NCBI RefSeq assembly: GCF_020091405.1
Contig: NZ_CP081903.1
Coordinates: forward strand, 4,402,501-4,466,500
Reading direction: 5' to 3'
Length of the DNA: 64,000 nt
Origin: Bacteroides cellulosilyticus
Lineage (GTDB): Bacteria > Bacteroidota > Bacteroidia > Bacteroidales > Bacteroidaceae
A program made the translations under genes and the position numbers. The notes beneath the pieces are model-generated. The model searched no databases. It had not been told where the DNA came from and saw nothing but the letters and a program-made list of their open reading frames with translations. Numbering within the stretch: position 1 is the first letter of the stretch; each line of letters starts with the position of its first letter. Below are positions 19,302 to 27,529 of this stretch, piece after piece.

Positions 19302-21209
19302 ATGAAAGTACTAACTATCCATGATCTGAAAACAATCAAGAAAAGGGCAGAAGGCACGCTCTTGCTACGCGAAGAAAGCAATGAGGCGATTACGGAACAA
19401 TGCTGTGGGTTGGCATTGGGAACCGGGCATCTGCAAATTTTGATCTGTGGTGGTACGGGTTGCAAGGCATCCGACAGCCACATCATTGCTGAACGTCTTC
19501 AGCAAGCACTCGAGAAAAATAATATTGCCGACAAGGTGGACATTATCACTACCGGTTGTTTCGGCTTTTGTGAAAAGGGACCTATCGTAAAGATTATCCC
19601 TGATAACACATTCTATACCCAGGTGGTGCCTGATGATGCCGACGAGATAGTCGGCGAGCATATCATCGGGGGACGGAAAATAGAACGGCTGCTCTATATC
19701 GATCCGAAGACGGAGAAAGCTGTCAGTGACTCCAAGCACATGGATTTCTATCGGAAGCAGATGCGTATAGCACTGCGTAACTGCGGTTTCATCGATCCGG
19801 AAAACATTGAAGAATACATTGCTCTGGATGGGTATATGGCATTGGCAGATAGTCTGCTCCATAAGAAACCGGAGGAAGTGATTGACGTGATAAAACGTTC
19901 CGGACTTCGCGGACGTGGCGGCGGTGGTTTCCCCACAGGGAAGAAGTGGGAGTTTGCCCATAAGCAACAGGCTGATATGAAATATGTGGTGTGTAATGCC
20001 GATGAAGGGGACCCCGGTGCCTTTATGGACCGCTCCATCATGGAAGGTGATCCGCACTCTATTGTTGAGGCAATGGCAGTTTGCGGTTATTCCATTGGTT
20101 CTCCGAAAGGATTGGTATATATCCGGGCAGAATATCCGCTTGCCATACAAAGATTGAAAATAGCTATTGCCCAGGCGCGTGAATACGGGCTGCTGGGAAA
20201 GAATATATTCGGTACGGATTTCAGTTTTGATATTGAGATACGCTATGGCGCGGGAGCATTTGTATGCGGTGAGGAAACTGCCCTGATCCACTCTATGGAA
20301 GGGAAGCGCGGTGAACCTACTTTGAAGCCTCCTTTCCCTGCCGAAGCCGGTTATTTGGGCAAGCCGACCAATGTGAACAATGTGGAGACACTTGCCAATA
20401 TTCCTATCATTCTGACGAAAGGTGCGGAGTGGTTCGCGTCTATCGGCACGGAACGTTCGAAAGGGACAAAAGTATTTGCCCTGGCCGGTAAGATTAACAA
20501 CGTCGGCTTGATAGAAGTGCCAATGGGTACGACACTGCGTGAGGTGATTTATGAAATTGGCGGCGGTATTAAGGGAGGAAAGAAATTCAAGGCGGTGCAG
20601 ACGGGCGGACCTTCGGGGGGATGCCTGACAGAAAAGCACCTGGATACACCAATTGACTTTGACAACTTGCTAGCGGAAGGCTCGATGATGGGATCCGGTG
20701 GTATGATTGTAATGGATGAAGATGATTGTATGGTTTCTGTGTCACGCTTCTATCTTGATTTTACGGTGGAAGAATCATGCGGAAAATGTACGCCCTGCCG
20801 TATTGGTAACAAGCGTCTGCTGGAACTGCTGAACAAGATAACCGAAGGACGAGGCACGATGAAAGATCTGGATGCACTCTCTACATTGGGAAAGGTGATA
20901 AAGGATACCGCCTTGTGCGGGCTGGGACAGACTTCACCCAATCCGGTACTGTCTACGCTCAATAACTTTTATGATGAATACGTAGAGCATGTGAGGGATA
21001 AAACCTGCCGTGCGAAGCAGTGCAAATCATTGCTGACTTATACCATTAATCCGGAACTATGTATCGGTTGCCATCTTTGCTTTAAACATTGTCCGGCGGA
21101 TGCCATTCTGGGTGATGTGCGCAAACCGCATGTCATCAACCCGGACAAGTGCATCAAGTGCGGCATGTGCATGGCACGCTGTAAATTCAAAGCAATCAAT
21201 GTAGTTTAA
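19302..21209 (+). CDS. hydB: NuoF-like subunit of trimeric NAD(P)-linked [FeFe] hydrogenase
   Basis: A 635-residue flavo-iron-sulphur subunit (HydB/HndC type) that exchanges electrons with NAD(P)H. Domain order: thioredoxin-like [2Fe-2S] region (about residues 40-130, CGGTGCKASDS and TTGCFGFCEKGP), NuoF FMN and NADH domain (GRGGGGFPTGKKWEF near 205, VVCNADEGDPGAFMDR, GAGAYVCGEETALI-like site), SLBB region, the [4Fe-4S] helix ESCGKCTPCRIG near 490, and a C-terminal two-cluster ferredoxin (CIGCHLCFKHC, CIKCGMCMARC). Length is typical. It is first in a three-gene operon, 20 bp before hydA. Confidence 0.95.
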   Translation: MKVLTIHDLKTIKKRAEGTLLLREESNEAITEQCCGLALGTGHLQILICGGTGCKASDSHIIAERLQQALEKNNIADKVDIITTGCFGFCEKGPIVKIIPDNTFYTQVVPDDADEIVGEHIIGGRKIERLLYIDPKTEKAVSDSKHMDFYRKQMRIALRNCGFIDPENIEEYIALDGYMALADSLLHKKPEEVIDVIKRSGLRGRGGGGFPTGKKWEFAHKQQADMKYVVCNADEGDPGAFMDRSIMEGDPHSIVEAMAVCGYSIGSPKGLVYIRAEYPLAIQRLKIAIAQAREYGLLGKNIFGTDFSFDIEIRYGAGAFVCGEETALIHSMEGKRGEPTLKPPFPAEAGYLGKPTNVNNVETLANIPIILTKGAEWFASIGTERSKGTKVFALAGKINNVGLIEVPMGTTLREVIYEIGGGIKGGKKFKAVQTGGPSGGCLTEKHLDTPIDFDNLLAEGSMMGSGGMIVMDEDDCMVSVSRFYLDFTVEESCGKCTPCRIGNKRLLELLNKITEGRGTMKDLDALSTLGKVIKDTALCGLGQTSPNPVLSTLNNFYDEYVEHVRDKTCRAKQCKSLLTYTINPELCIGCHLCFKHCPADAILGDVRKPHVINPDKCIKCGMCMARCKFKAINVV

Positions 21210-21229
21210 GGGAACTAAACTGAAAGAAA

Positions 21230-22996
21230 ATGGAAGAGAAACAAATAACCCTGCAAATAGACCGCCATTATATTACCGTGCCCGAAGGCTCGACTATCCT
21301 GGAAGCCGCACGGAAAATCGGTATAGATATACCTACCCTTTGTCATATTGATTTGAAGGGCACTTGCGTTAAGAATAATCCGGCCTCGTGCCGCATCTGT
21401 GTCGTGGAGGTGGAAGGACGCCGTAATCTGGCTCCCGCCTGTGCTACCCGTTGTACAGAAGGAATGGTGGTGCGTACCAGTACCCTGCGCGTGATGAATG
21501 CCCGCAAGGTAGTAGCTGAGCTGATACTTTCGGATCATCCGAATGATTGCCTTACCTGTCCGAAGTGCGGCGACTGTGAGTTGCAGACTTTGGCGCTGCG
21601 TTTCAATATCCGGCGGATGCCTTATAATGGTGGGGAGCTTTCGCCTCGTAAGCGTGAAGTCACTTCGTCCATTGTGCGGAATATGGACAAGTGTATATTC
21701 TGCAGGCGTTGCGAGAGTGTATGCAATGAAGTGCAGACGGTAGGCGCCTTGGGAGCCATTCGCCGTGGTTTCAATACTACGATTGCTCCGGCTTTCGATA
21801 AGATGATGAGTGACAGTGAATGTACTTATTGCGGACAATGTGTAGCTGTTTGTCCGGTAGGGGCGTTGACGGAACGCGATCATACCAACCGCCTGTTGCT
21901 GGATCTGGAAAATCCGGATAAGGTAGTTATTGTACAGACAGCTCCGGCCGTCCGTGCCGCTCTAGGAGAAGAATTCGGGTTGCCTGCCGGGACGTTAGTA
22001 ACGGGAAAGATGGTGTACGCCCTTCGTGAATTGGGGTTTGATTATGTATTTGATACAGACTTTGCCGCCGACCTTACCATCATGGAAGAAGGTGCCGAGA
22101 TATTGAATCGCCTGACGCGTTATATGAATGGGGATAAATCTGTTCGCCTGCCTATCCTGACTTCCTGTTGTCCGGCATGGGTGAATTTCTTTGAACATCA
22201 TTTCCCCGATATGCTTGATATTCCTTCTACGGCACGCTCGCCGCAGCAGATGTTCGGTAGCATTGCCAAAACATTCTGGGCGGAGAAGATGGGCATCCCG
22301 CGTGAAAAGCTGGTAGTGGTATCTATCATGCCTTGTCTGGCGAAGAAGTATGAGTGCGACCGCAATGAGTTTAAGACAGATGGCAGTCCGGACGTGGATT
22401 ATTCCATCTCCACCCGTGAGCTGGCACGACTTATCAGACGTGCTAACGTAGGTTTTACGCTACTGACGGATAAGGAATTTGATCATCCGATGGGAGCTTC
22501 AACGGGTGCCGGTGTCATCTTCGGAACAACCGGTGGTGTGATGGAAGCGGCATTGCGTTCGGTTTATGAGATTTATACCGGGCGGACGTTGGAGAATGTA
22601 AACTTTGAGCAAGTACGTGGCCTGGCCGGTGTGCGCCGTGCAACGATTGATCTGGATGGTTTTGAACTGAAGGTGGGTATTGCCCATGGTCTGGGTAATG
22701 CACGCCATCTGCTGGAAGATATTCGCCACGGGCGGAATGAGTATCATGTGATTGAGATTATGGCATGCCCGGGTGGCTGTATCGGTGGTGGCGGACAACC
22801 GCTGCATCATGGCAACTCGGAAGTGCTGTATGCACGTGCCAATGCACTGTATCGGGAAGATGCACAGAAGCCTTTGCGCAAGTCGCACGAGAATCCGTAC
22901 ATCAAGACTCTGTACGAGGAATATCTGGGACGGCCGCTGAGTGAGACTGCGGAACGGTTGCTGCATACGCATTATTTCAATAAGGCGATTGACTAA
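21230..22996 (+). CDS. hydA: [FeFe] hydrogenase catalytic subunit, trimeric group A type
   Basis: A 588-residue enzyme that makes or oxidises H2 at an H-cluster. It has an N-terminal [2Fe-2S] domain, a His-Cys3 cluster segment (CLTCPKCGDCELQ near residue 105), two [4Fe-4S] motifs (CIFCRRCESVC, CTYCGQCVAVC) and the three H-cluster signatures: TSCCPAW near 305, MPCLAKKYECDR near 360 and EIMACPGGCIGGGG near 505. It carries the C-terminal small-subunit-like tail. With HydB and HydC it forms an electron-bifurcating or NADPH-linked complex, which would couple ferredoxin and NAD(P)H to H2. Confidence 0.95.
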   Translation: MEEKQITLQIDRHYITVPEGSTILEAARKIGIDIPTLCHIDLKGTCVKNNPASCRICVVEVEGRRNLAPACATRCTEGMVVRTSTLRVMNARKVVAELILSDHPNDCLTCPKCGDCELQTLALRFNIRRMPYNGGELSPRKREVTSSIVRNMDKCIFCRRCESVCNEVQTVGALGAIRRGFNTTIAPAFDKMMSDSECTYCGQCVAVCPVGALTERDHTNRLLLDLENPDKVVIVQTAPAVRAALGEEFGLPAGTLVTGKMVYALRELGFDYVFDTDFAADLTIMEEGAEILNRLTRYMNGDKSVRLPILTSCCPAWVNFFEHHFPDMLDIPSTARSPQQMFGSIAKTFWAEKMGIPREKLVVVSIMPCLAKKYECDRNEFKTDGSPDVDYSISTRELARLIRRANVGFTLLTDKEFDHPMGASTGAGVIFGTTGGVMEAALRSVYEIYTGRTLENVNFEQVRGLAGVRRATIDLDGFELKVGIAHGLGNARHLLEDIRHGRNEYHVIEIMACPGGCIGGGGQPLHHGNSEVLYARANALYREDAQKPLRKSHENPYIKTLYEEYLGRPLSETAERLLHTHYFNKAID

Positions 22997-23016
22997 CTTA
23001 TTAAAACGGAGAAACT

Positions 23017-23493
23017 ATGTCAGATATCAAATTAGCCTGTGACGTTGCCGAACAAGTGCGTGCTATTTGTGACAAGCATGGCAACCAGCCAGGCGAACTT
23101 ATCAATATACTTCATGAAGCGCAGCATCTGCACGGCTATCTGCCGGAAGAGATGCAGCGCCTGATTGCTGCAAAGCTGAATGTTCCGGTGTCGCGTGTGT
23201 ATGGTGTGGTAACATTCTATACTTTCTTTACGATGACTCCTAAAGGTAAACATCCTATTTCGGTGTGTATGGGAACGGCGTGCTACGTACGTGGTTCGGA
23301 GAAATTGCTTGAGGAATTCAAGCGCGTGCTGGGCATCGAAGTCGGAGAAACGACACCGGACGGGAAGTTTTCACTCGATTGTCTGCGTTGCGTAGGAGCG
23401 TGCGGACTGGCACCCGTAGTGATGATTGGAGAGAAGGTGTACGGGAGGCTTCAGGCGGTGGATGTGAAGAAGGTGCTGGAGGAACTGGAGTAG
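23017..23493 (+). CDS. hydC: NuoE-like subunit of trimeric [FeFe] hydrogenase
   Basis: A 158-residue [2Fe-2S] protein of the NuoE/HndA family. The helical N-terminus (QPGELINILHEAQHLHGYLP) and VSRVYGVVTFYTFF are typical. The cluster cysteines are in CMGTACYVRG near residue 87 and CLRCVGACGLAPVVMI near 127. It passes electrons between HydB and the rest of the complex. It is the last gene of the + strand operon, 20 bp after hydA, and faces the converging hydF gene across a repeat array. Confidence 0.95.
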   Translation: MSDIKLACDVAEQVRAICDKHGNQPGELINILHEAQHLHGYLPEEMQRLIAAKLNVPVSRVYGVVTFYTFFTMTPKGKHPISVCMGTACYVRGSEKLLEEFKRVLGIEVGETTPDGKFSLDCLRCVGACGLAPVVMIGEKVYGRLQAVDVKKVLEELE

Positions 23494-23510
23494 CTTCCGT
23501 TATAAGGAAG

Positions 23511-23792
23511 CAGTTGCCGATAGCCTAAGGAGACAGTTGTCGGTAGCCTAAGGGGAGAGTTCATATATCGGGCAGTATAAGCAGTTATACCGCCCGATAT
23601 TTTTATTTATACCGCTCGATATATTTATTTATACCGCCCGGTATATTTATTTATATCGCTCGGTATAAAAAGATATACCGCCCGGTATAATTTATTATAT
23701 CAGACGGTATATAAACTCTTCCCTTAGGGGAATGAGAGGTCTTCCCTTAGGGAGCCGGGAGGTCTCTCCTTAGTAGGGTGGGAGGTCTTCCC
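23511..23792. repeat. Composite palindromic tandem array between hydC and hydF
   Basis: The whole intergenic stretch is built of three arrays. Two copies of CAGTTGnCGnTAGCCTAAGG start at 23511 and 23534 (period 23). Seven copies of a palindrome of type TATACCGCCCGGTATA start at 23564, 23586, 23608, 23630, 23652, 23674 and 23696 (period exactly 22). Four copies of TCTTCCCTTAG start at 23717, 23740, 23763 and 23786 (period 23), the last reaching the hydF stop codon. The outer parts are also inverted copies of each other (23547-23567 against 23708-23728, 19 of 21). It lies between convergent operons. Confidence 0.9.
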
Positions 23793-24974
23793 TTAGTATA
23801 CGATCTTGTTCAGTATGCCGTTGAGGTGGGCAATGGCTACTCCGTAGTTTGTCATGGGTACTTGTTGCGCACGTGCCTGTTCAATGCGACTCAGTACATA
23901 CTTTCTATTGAACATACAGGCACCACAGTGGATAATCAAATTGTATGGGGATAAATCTTCAGGAAAATCATTTCCGGAGACAATATCTATCTGCAATCCT
24001 TCACCTGTTCGCTTACGCAGCAGGCGGGGGATTTTTACTCTGCCGATATCTTCTGTCAGTGGAGCATGCGTACAGGCCTCGGCTATCAGTACGCGGGATT
24101 GTTCCGTTAACCGGTCGATGGCGGATGCACTTTCTACATAATAGTGTATATCTCCCTTGTATCCGGCAAAGAGCATGGAGAAAGAAGTGAGCCGGCTTTC
24201 AGCCGGTTTTTGTTCGTATACGGTGTGGAATACTTGCGAATCTGTGATAATTAATTGGGGGGGATTGGCAAGTGCGCGTAGTGTATCTTTCAACTTATCT
24301 GTGGTACAACTCATAACCAGACATTTCTTGTCCAGAAGTTCGCGGATTGTCTGTACTTGCGGAAGGATAAGCCGTCCTTTAGGTGCCTGAAGGTCCTGGG
24401 GCATGACTAACACCACTACATCGCCTTCTGCTACCAGGTTCCCGGTGATGGTCTGTTCTCCGAAATCGGCAGGTAACTTTTCCAGAATGGCGTGGTGAAT
24501 AGCTTCGATACCTGTGCCATCTTTGGCACTGACGGTGATGGGAGGTTGCCCGCAGCCCGCTTTTATCTGTTCTGCCAACTCTGTAGCATTGGGGCGTACA
24601 TCAGCTTTGTTCAGAATCAATATGACAGGGATGCCTCGTTCCTTCAATCGTTGAAGCCATTCCTGTTCCTGTGCGTCTCCGGTTTCACAAAGCAACAGGG
24701 CGATGTCGGTTTTTCCAATTATTTTCAAGGTGCGTTCTACGCGCATTTCTCCCAGTTCGCCTTCGTCATCGAAGCCCGGAGTGTCAATAAGAAGGCATGG
24801 ACCGAGTGGATGAATTTCCATTGCTTTTGTCACAGGATCGGTGGTAGTGCCGGGAGTGGGGGAGACTATAACGGTATCTTGCCCTGTCAAGGCGTTGACA
24901 AGACTGGATTTTCCACTGTTTCGCCGTCCGAAGAGGGCGATGTGTAGGCGGTTGGCATTAGGAGTCTGATTCAT
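23793..24974 (-). CDS. hydF: [FeFe] hydrogenase H-cluster maturation GTPase HydF
   Basis: A 393-residue scaffold GTPase on which the 2Fe subcluster is assembled before transfer to the hydrogenase. The N-terminal Era-like GTPase domain has GRRNSGKSSLVNAL near residue 16, the DTPGFDDEGE switch II region and NKAD. The C-terminal iron-sulphur domain carries HCGACMFNRK near residue 350, with the cysteine ligands. Its ATG overlaps the hydG stop by 4 bp, so hydE-hydG-hydF form one minus-strand transcript. Confidence 0.95.
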   Translation of the reverse strand: MNQTPNANRLHIALFGRRNSGKSSLVNALTGQDTVIVSPTPGTTTDPVTKAMEIHPLGPCLLIDTPGFDDEGELGEMRVERTLKIIGKTDIALLLCETGDAQEQEWLQRLKERGIPVILILNKADVRPNATELAEQIKAGCGQPPITVSAKDGTGIEAIHHAILEKLPADFGEQTITGNLVAEGDVVVLVMPQDLQAPKGRLILPQVQTIRELLDKKCLVMSCTTDKLKDTLRALANPPQLIITDSQVFHTVYEQKPAESRLTSFSMLFAGYKGDIHYYVESASAIDRLTEQSRVLIAEACTHAPLTEDIGRVKIPRLLRKRTGEGLQIDIVSGNDFPEDLSPYNLIIHCGACMFNRKYVLSRIEQARAQQVPMTNYGVAIAHLNGILNKIVY

Positions 24975-26389
24975 AATCTGAAATCTCTTTTCCCTTCCTC
25001 TATCTCATGCAGGTTTCGCAGAGCTATTTCCCGGATTTTCGGATTCGGGATGCGTTCCATCTCTTCATGAATGAGGCGGATACCTTTCTCCCGGGTTTCG
25101 GGTGAAGCGTAATCTTCCAGATATTCTTTCAGAGTCATCAAGGCATTGGGCTGACAGCAATTTGCTATCTGTCCCCGCTTGACAAGAGACATGAAACGGT
25201 CACCCGTCCGACCTTCACGATAACAAGCCGTACAGAAACTGGGGATATGTCCCAGATCGAGCAACCAGTTTACAACTTCATCCAGTGTGCGGCGGTCGCT
25301 GATATCGAATTGGGCCGAGTTCTCTTCTTTCGTTTCCGGTACGGCATATCCGCCTACGCTGGTACGTGAGCCGCCACTGATTTGTGAAATACCTAATTCC
25401 AATACCTTACGTCGTACAGCTTCCGATTCACGGGTGGAAATGATCATTCCGGTGTAAGGCACTGCAATGCGGATTACCGCAATGAGGCGGCAGAACATTT
25501 CATCAGAAATGGCATTGGGGAAATCTTTTGTTTCAATATCATCCGCTGGGCAGATACGGGGTACACTGATCGTATGCGGTCCGACACCGAATGCCGCTTC
25601 CAGATGTTCGGCATGCATCAATAATCCTACGAAATCGTATCGATAGGTATTCAACCCGAATAATACACCTATACCTACATCGTCAATACCACCTTCCATG
25701 GCACGGTCCATAGCTTCGGTGTGATAGGAATACTTGCTTTTAGGGCCTGTGGGATGCAAGACCTCATAATTCCCCTTGTGATAGGTTTCCTGGAAAAGAA
25801 TGTAAGTACCGATACCTGCATCTCTCAGCCGGCGATAGTTCTCTACCGTTGTAGCGGCAATATTCACGTTTACCCGCCGGATAGCACCATTCTTATGATG
25901 AATACCGTAGATGGTTTGAATAGATTCCAGAATATAATCGATAGGGTTGCGTAGCGGGTCTTCGCCGGCTTCCAGTGCCAGACGTTTGTGTCCCATATCC
26001 TGCAAGGCAATCACTTCCCGGCGTATTTCTTCCTGTGACAGTTTCTTGCGGGCGATAGTGCGGTTCTTTGCATGATAGGGGCAGTAAACGCACCCGTTCA
26101 CACAATAATTGGAAAGGTATAACGGGGCGAACATTACGATGCGGTTGCCATATAGTTTTTGTTTAATTTCTCGTGCCAGATGGAAGATACGTTCCGTCAG
26201 GTCGGGCTGGTCGCATTCTAACAGTAGAGCGGCTTCACGATGGGACAAACCTTTGCATGAGGCTGCCTTTTCGAGCAGACTCTCAATGAGGGCACGGTTG
26301 TCTTTATTGGTACGGGCATAGTCCAGCGTATCCAGTATCTCCTGGTGATCGATGAACTCTTCTGCCTGTTTTGAACTTACATTATACAC
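24971..26389 (-). CDS. hydG: [FeFe] hydrogenase H-cluster radical SAM maturase HydG
   Basis: A 472-residue radical SAM tyrosine lyase that makes CO and cyanide ligands for the H-cluster from tyrosine. The SAM cluster motif is CVNGCVYCPYH (C-x3-C-x2-C) near residue 94. The C-terminal second cluster site is CTACYREGRTGDRFM near 393 followed by NCC, as expected for HydG and absent from ThiH. HTGPKSKYSYHTEAMDRA-like core residues are also seen. It starts 12 bp after hydE. Confidence 0.95.
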   Translation of the reverse strand: MYNVSSKQAEEFIDHQEILDTLDYARTNKDNRALIESLLEKAASCKGLSHREAALLLECDQPDLTERIFHLAREIKQKLYGNRIVMFAPLYLSNYCVNGCVYCPYHAKNRTIARKKLSQEEIRREVIALQDMGHKRLALEAGEDPLRNPIDYILESIQTIYGIHHKNGAIRRVNVNIAATTVENYRRLRDAGIGTYILFQETYHKGNYEVLHPTGPKSKYSYHTEAMDRAMEGGIDDVGIGVLFGLNTYRYDFVGLLMHAEHLEAAFGVGPHTISVPRICPADDIETKDFPNAISDEMFCRLIAVIRIAVPYTGMIISTRESEAVRRKVLELGISQISGGSRTSVGGYAVPETKEENSAQFDISDRRTLDEVVNWLLDLGHIPSFCTACYREGRTGDRFMSLVKRGQIANCCQPNALMTLKEYLEDYASPETREKGIRLIHEEMERIPNPKIREIALRNLHEIEEGKRDFRL

Positions 26390-26401
26390 GTTTTTTAGTG
26401 A

Positions 26402-27454
26402 TTAGGGGTGAGTGATTAGTGATAAGTAGTCTCCTCTTTCTTTCGATATCCGGTATCCGATAACCGTCAGTTTTTCTTCTAATTGTTGTAAGCCTTCTGC
26501 AGCTTCGGCTCCCAAAGAGGCTTTGTTATCATAAAGTGAGTATTTGTTCCGTTGTTCCGGGGGAGAAAGGTTGGGCATTACTACATTGGCTCCTGCCAGT
26601 ATTCCGCGTTCTCGTCCATCCGGTGCAAGCGTTGCTAATGCTGTGGTAGAGGGTAATAATACCTTCGGATGCATTAACCGGAAGATGGAAAGAAGTTTCA
26701 GAGTCATCTCCATGCTTCCCGGCGGGCATGCTGCGAACGGGGTATCGTGGTGCGGAATAAAAGGACCGATTCCTATCATTTCAGGATGAAATTGTTCTAT
26801 AAAAAGGAGGTCTTCCACCAGATGGTCGGTGTTTTGTCCCGGACTACCTACCATAATACCTGTTCCTGTCTGATATCCTATTTCTTTCAGCCATGCCAAA
26901 CATTGCAGGCGTTGCCTGATAGACATCTTATCGGGGTGCAGATGATGGTAATGTTTTTCATTATGCGTTTCGTGGCGGAGCAAATATCGATTGGCACCCG
27001 CCCGGAAGAAATGCTCGTAAGTCTCACGGGACTTTTCGCCTAATGATAGTGTGATGGCGCAATCCGGAAACTCACGACGTATAGCAGTAACAGTTTCAAG
27101 GATAAAACCATCTTTTACGGAGGATGTTTCACCGCCTTGCAAGACGAAAGTCCGGAAACCGAGAGTATATCCTTCGCGACAGCATTCCAGAATATCCTCC
27201 CGTGTCAACTCATAACGGAGAACAGATTGATTTCCTTTCCGTATACCGCAATAATAGCAATTGTTACGGCAATGGTTGGTTATCTCAATCAGTCCACGAA
27301 TAAATACCCGATTGCCAAACTGCTCAAGTGACACCTCCCGTGCCTGCTCCTGCAAATACTTTAAAGTATCTGCGTCTTGGCAAAGGAGTAGTGCTTTATA
27401 TTCTTCAGCACTTAGCGTCCGCTTGTTATGTAATTGATCAATCAAGTTCTTCAT
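26402..27454 (-). CDS. hydE: [FeFe] hydrogenase H-cluster radical SAM maturase HydE
   Basis: A 350-residue radical SAM enzyme needed to build the dithiomethylamine-bridged subcluster. The SAM cluster motif is CRNNCYYCGIRKGN near residue 63. Other marks are LQGGETSSVKD, SLGEKSRETY, RHETHNEKHYHHLHP and GTGIMVGSPGQ, the usual HydE core. Length is normal. It follows the group-B-like hydrogenase gene by about 75 bp that contain an interspersed repeat, and heads the maturase trio. Confidence 0.94.
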   Translation of the reverse strand: MKNLIDQLHNKRTLSAEEYKALLLCQDADTLKYLQEQAREVSLEQFGNRVFIRGLIEITNHCRNNCYYCGIRKGNQSVLRYELTREDILECCREGYTLGFRTFVLQGGETSSVKDGFILETVTAIRREFPDCAITLSLGEKSRETYEHFFRAGANRYLLRHETHNEKHYHHLHPDKMSIRQRLQCLAWLKEIGYQTGTGIMVGSPGQNTDHLVEDLLFIEQFHPEMIGIGPFIPHHDTPFAACPPGSMEMTLKLLSIFRLMHPKVLLPSTTALATLAPDGRERGILAGANVVMPNLSPPEQRNKYSLYDNKASLGAEAAEGLQQLEEKLTVIGYRISKERGDYLSLITHP

Positions 27455-27470
27455 GCTATTTATTTTTCAT

Positions 27471-27527
27471 CCGCAGATGACACGGATCACACGGATTTTT
27501 TCTCTCCGTGCTCCAGCGCTACGCTGG
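27471..27527. repeat. Interspersed intergenic repeat and hairpin
   Basis: The segment CCGCAGATGACACGGATCAC (27471-27490) continues to ACGGATT. This wording (ccgcnGATnACACGGATnACACGGAT) recurs between genes in many bacterial genomes. It is followed by a perfect small hairpin CCAGCG-cta-CGCTGG (27513-27527) next to the hydrogenase stop codon. Confidence 0.55.
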
Positions 27528-27529
27528 TT

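Noticed and set aside
19365..20639. A 424-codon minus-strand frame opposite hydB
   Set aside because: It is the shadow of a strongly supported hydrogenase subunit gene with clear family motifs on the plus strand.
23511..23792. Possible CRISPR array because of regular repeats
   Set aside because: Repeats are palindromes of 16 bp at 22-bp spacing with constant AT-rich spacers; there are no unique spacers of 30 bp and no cas genes.
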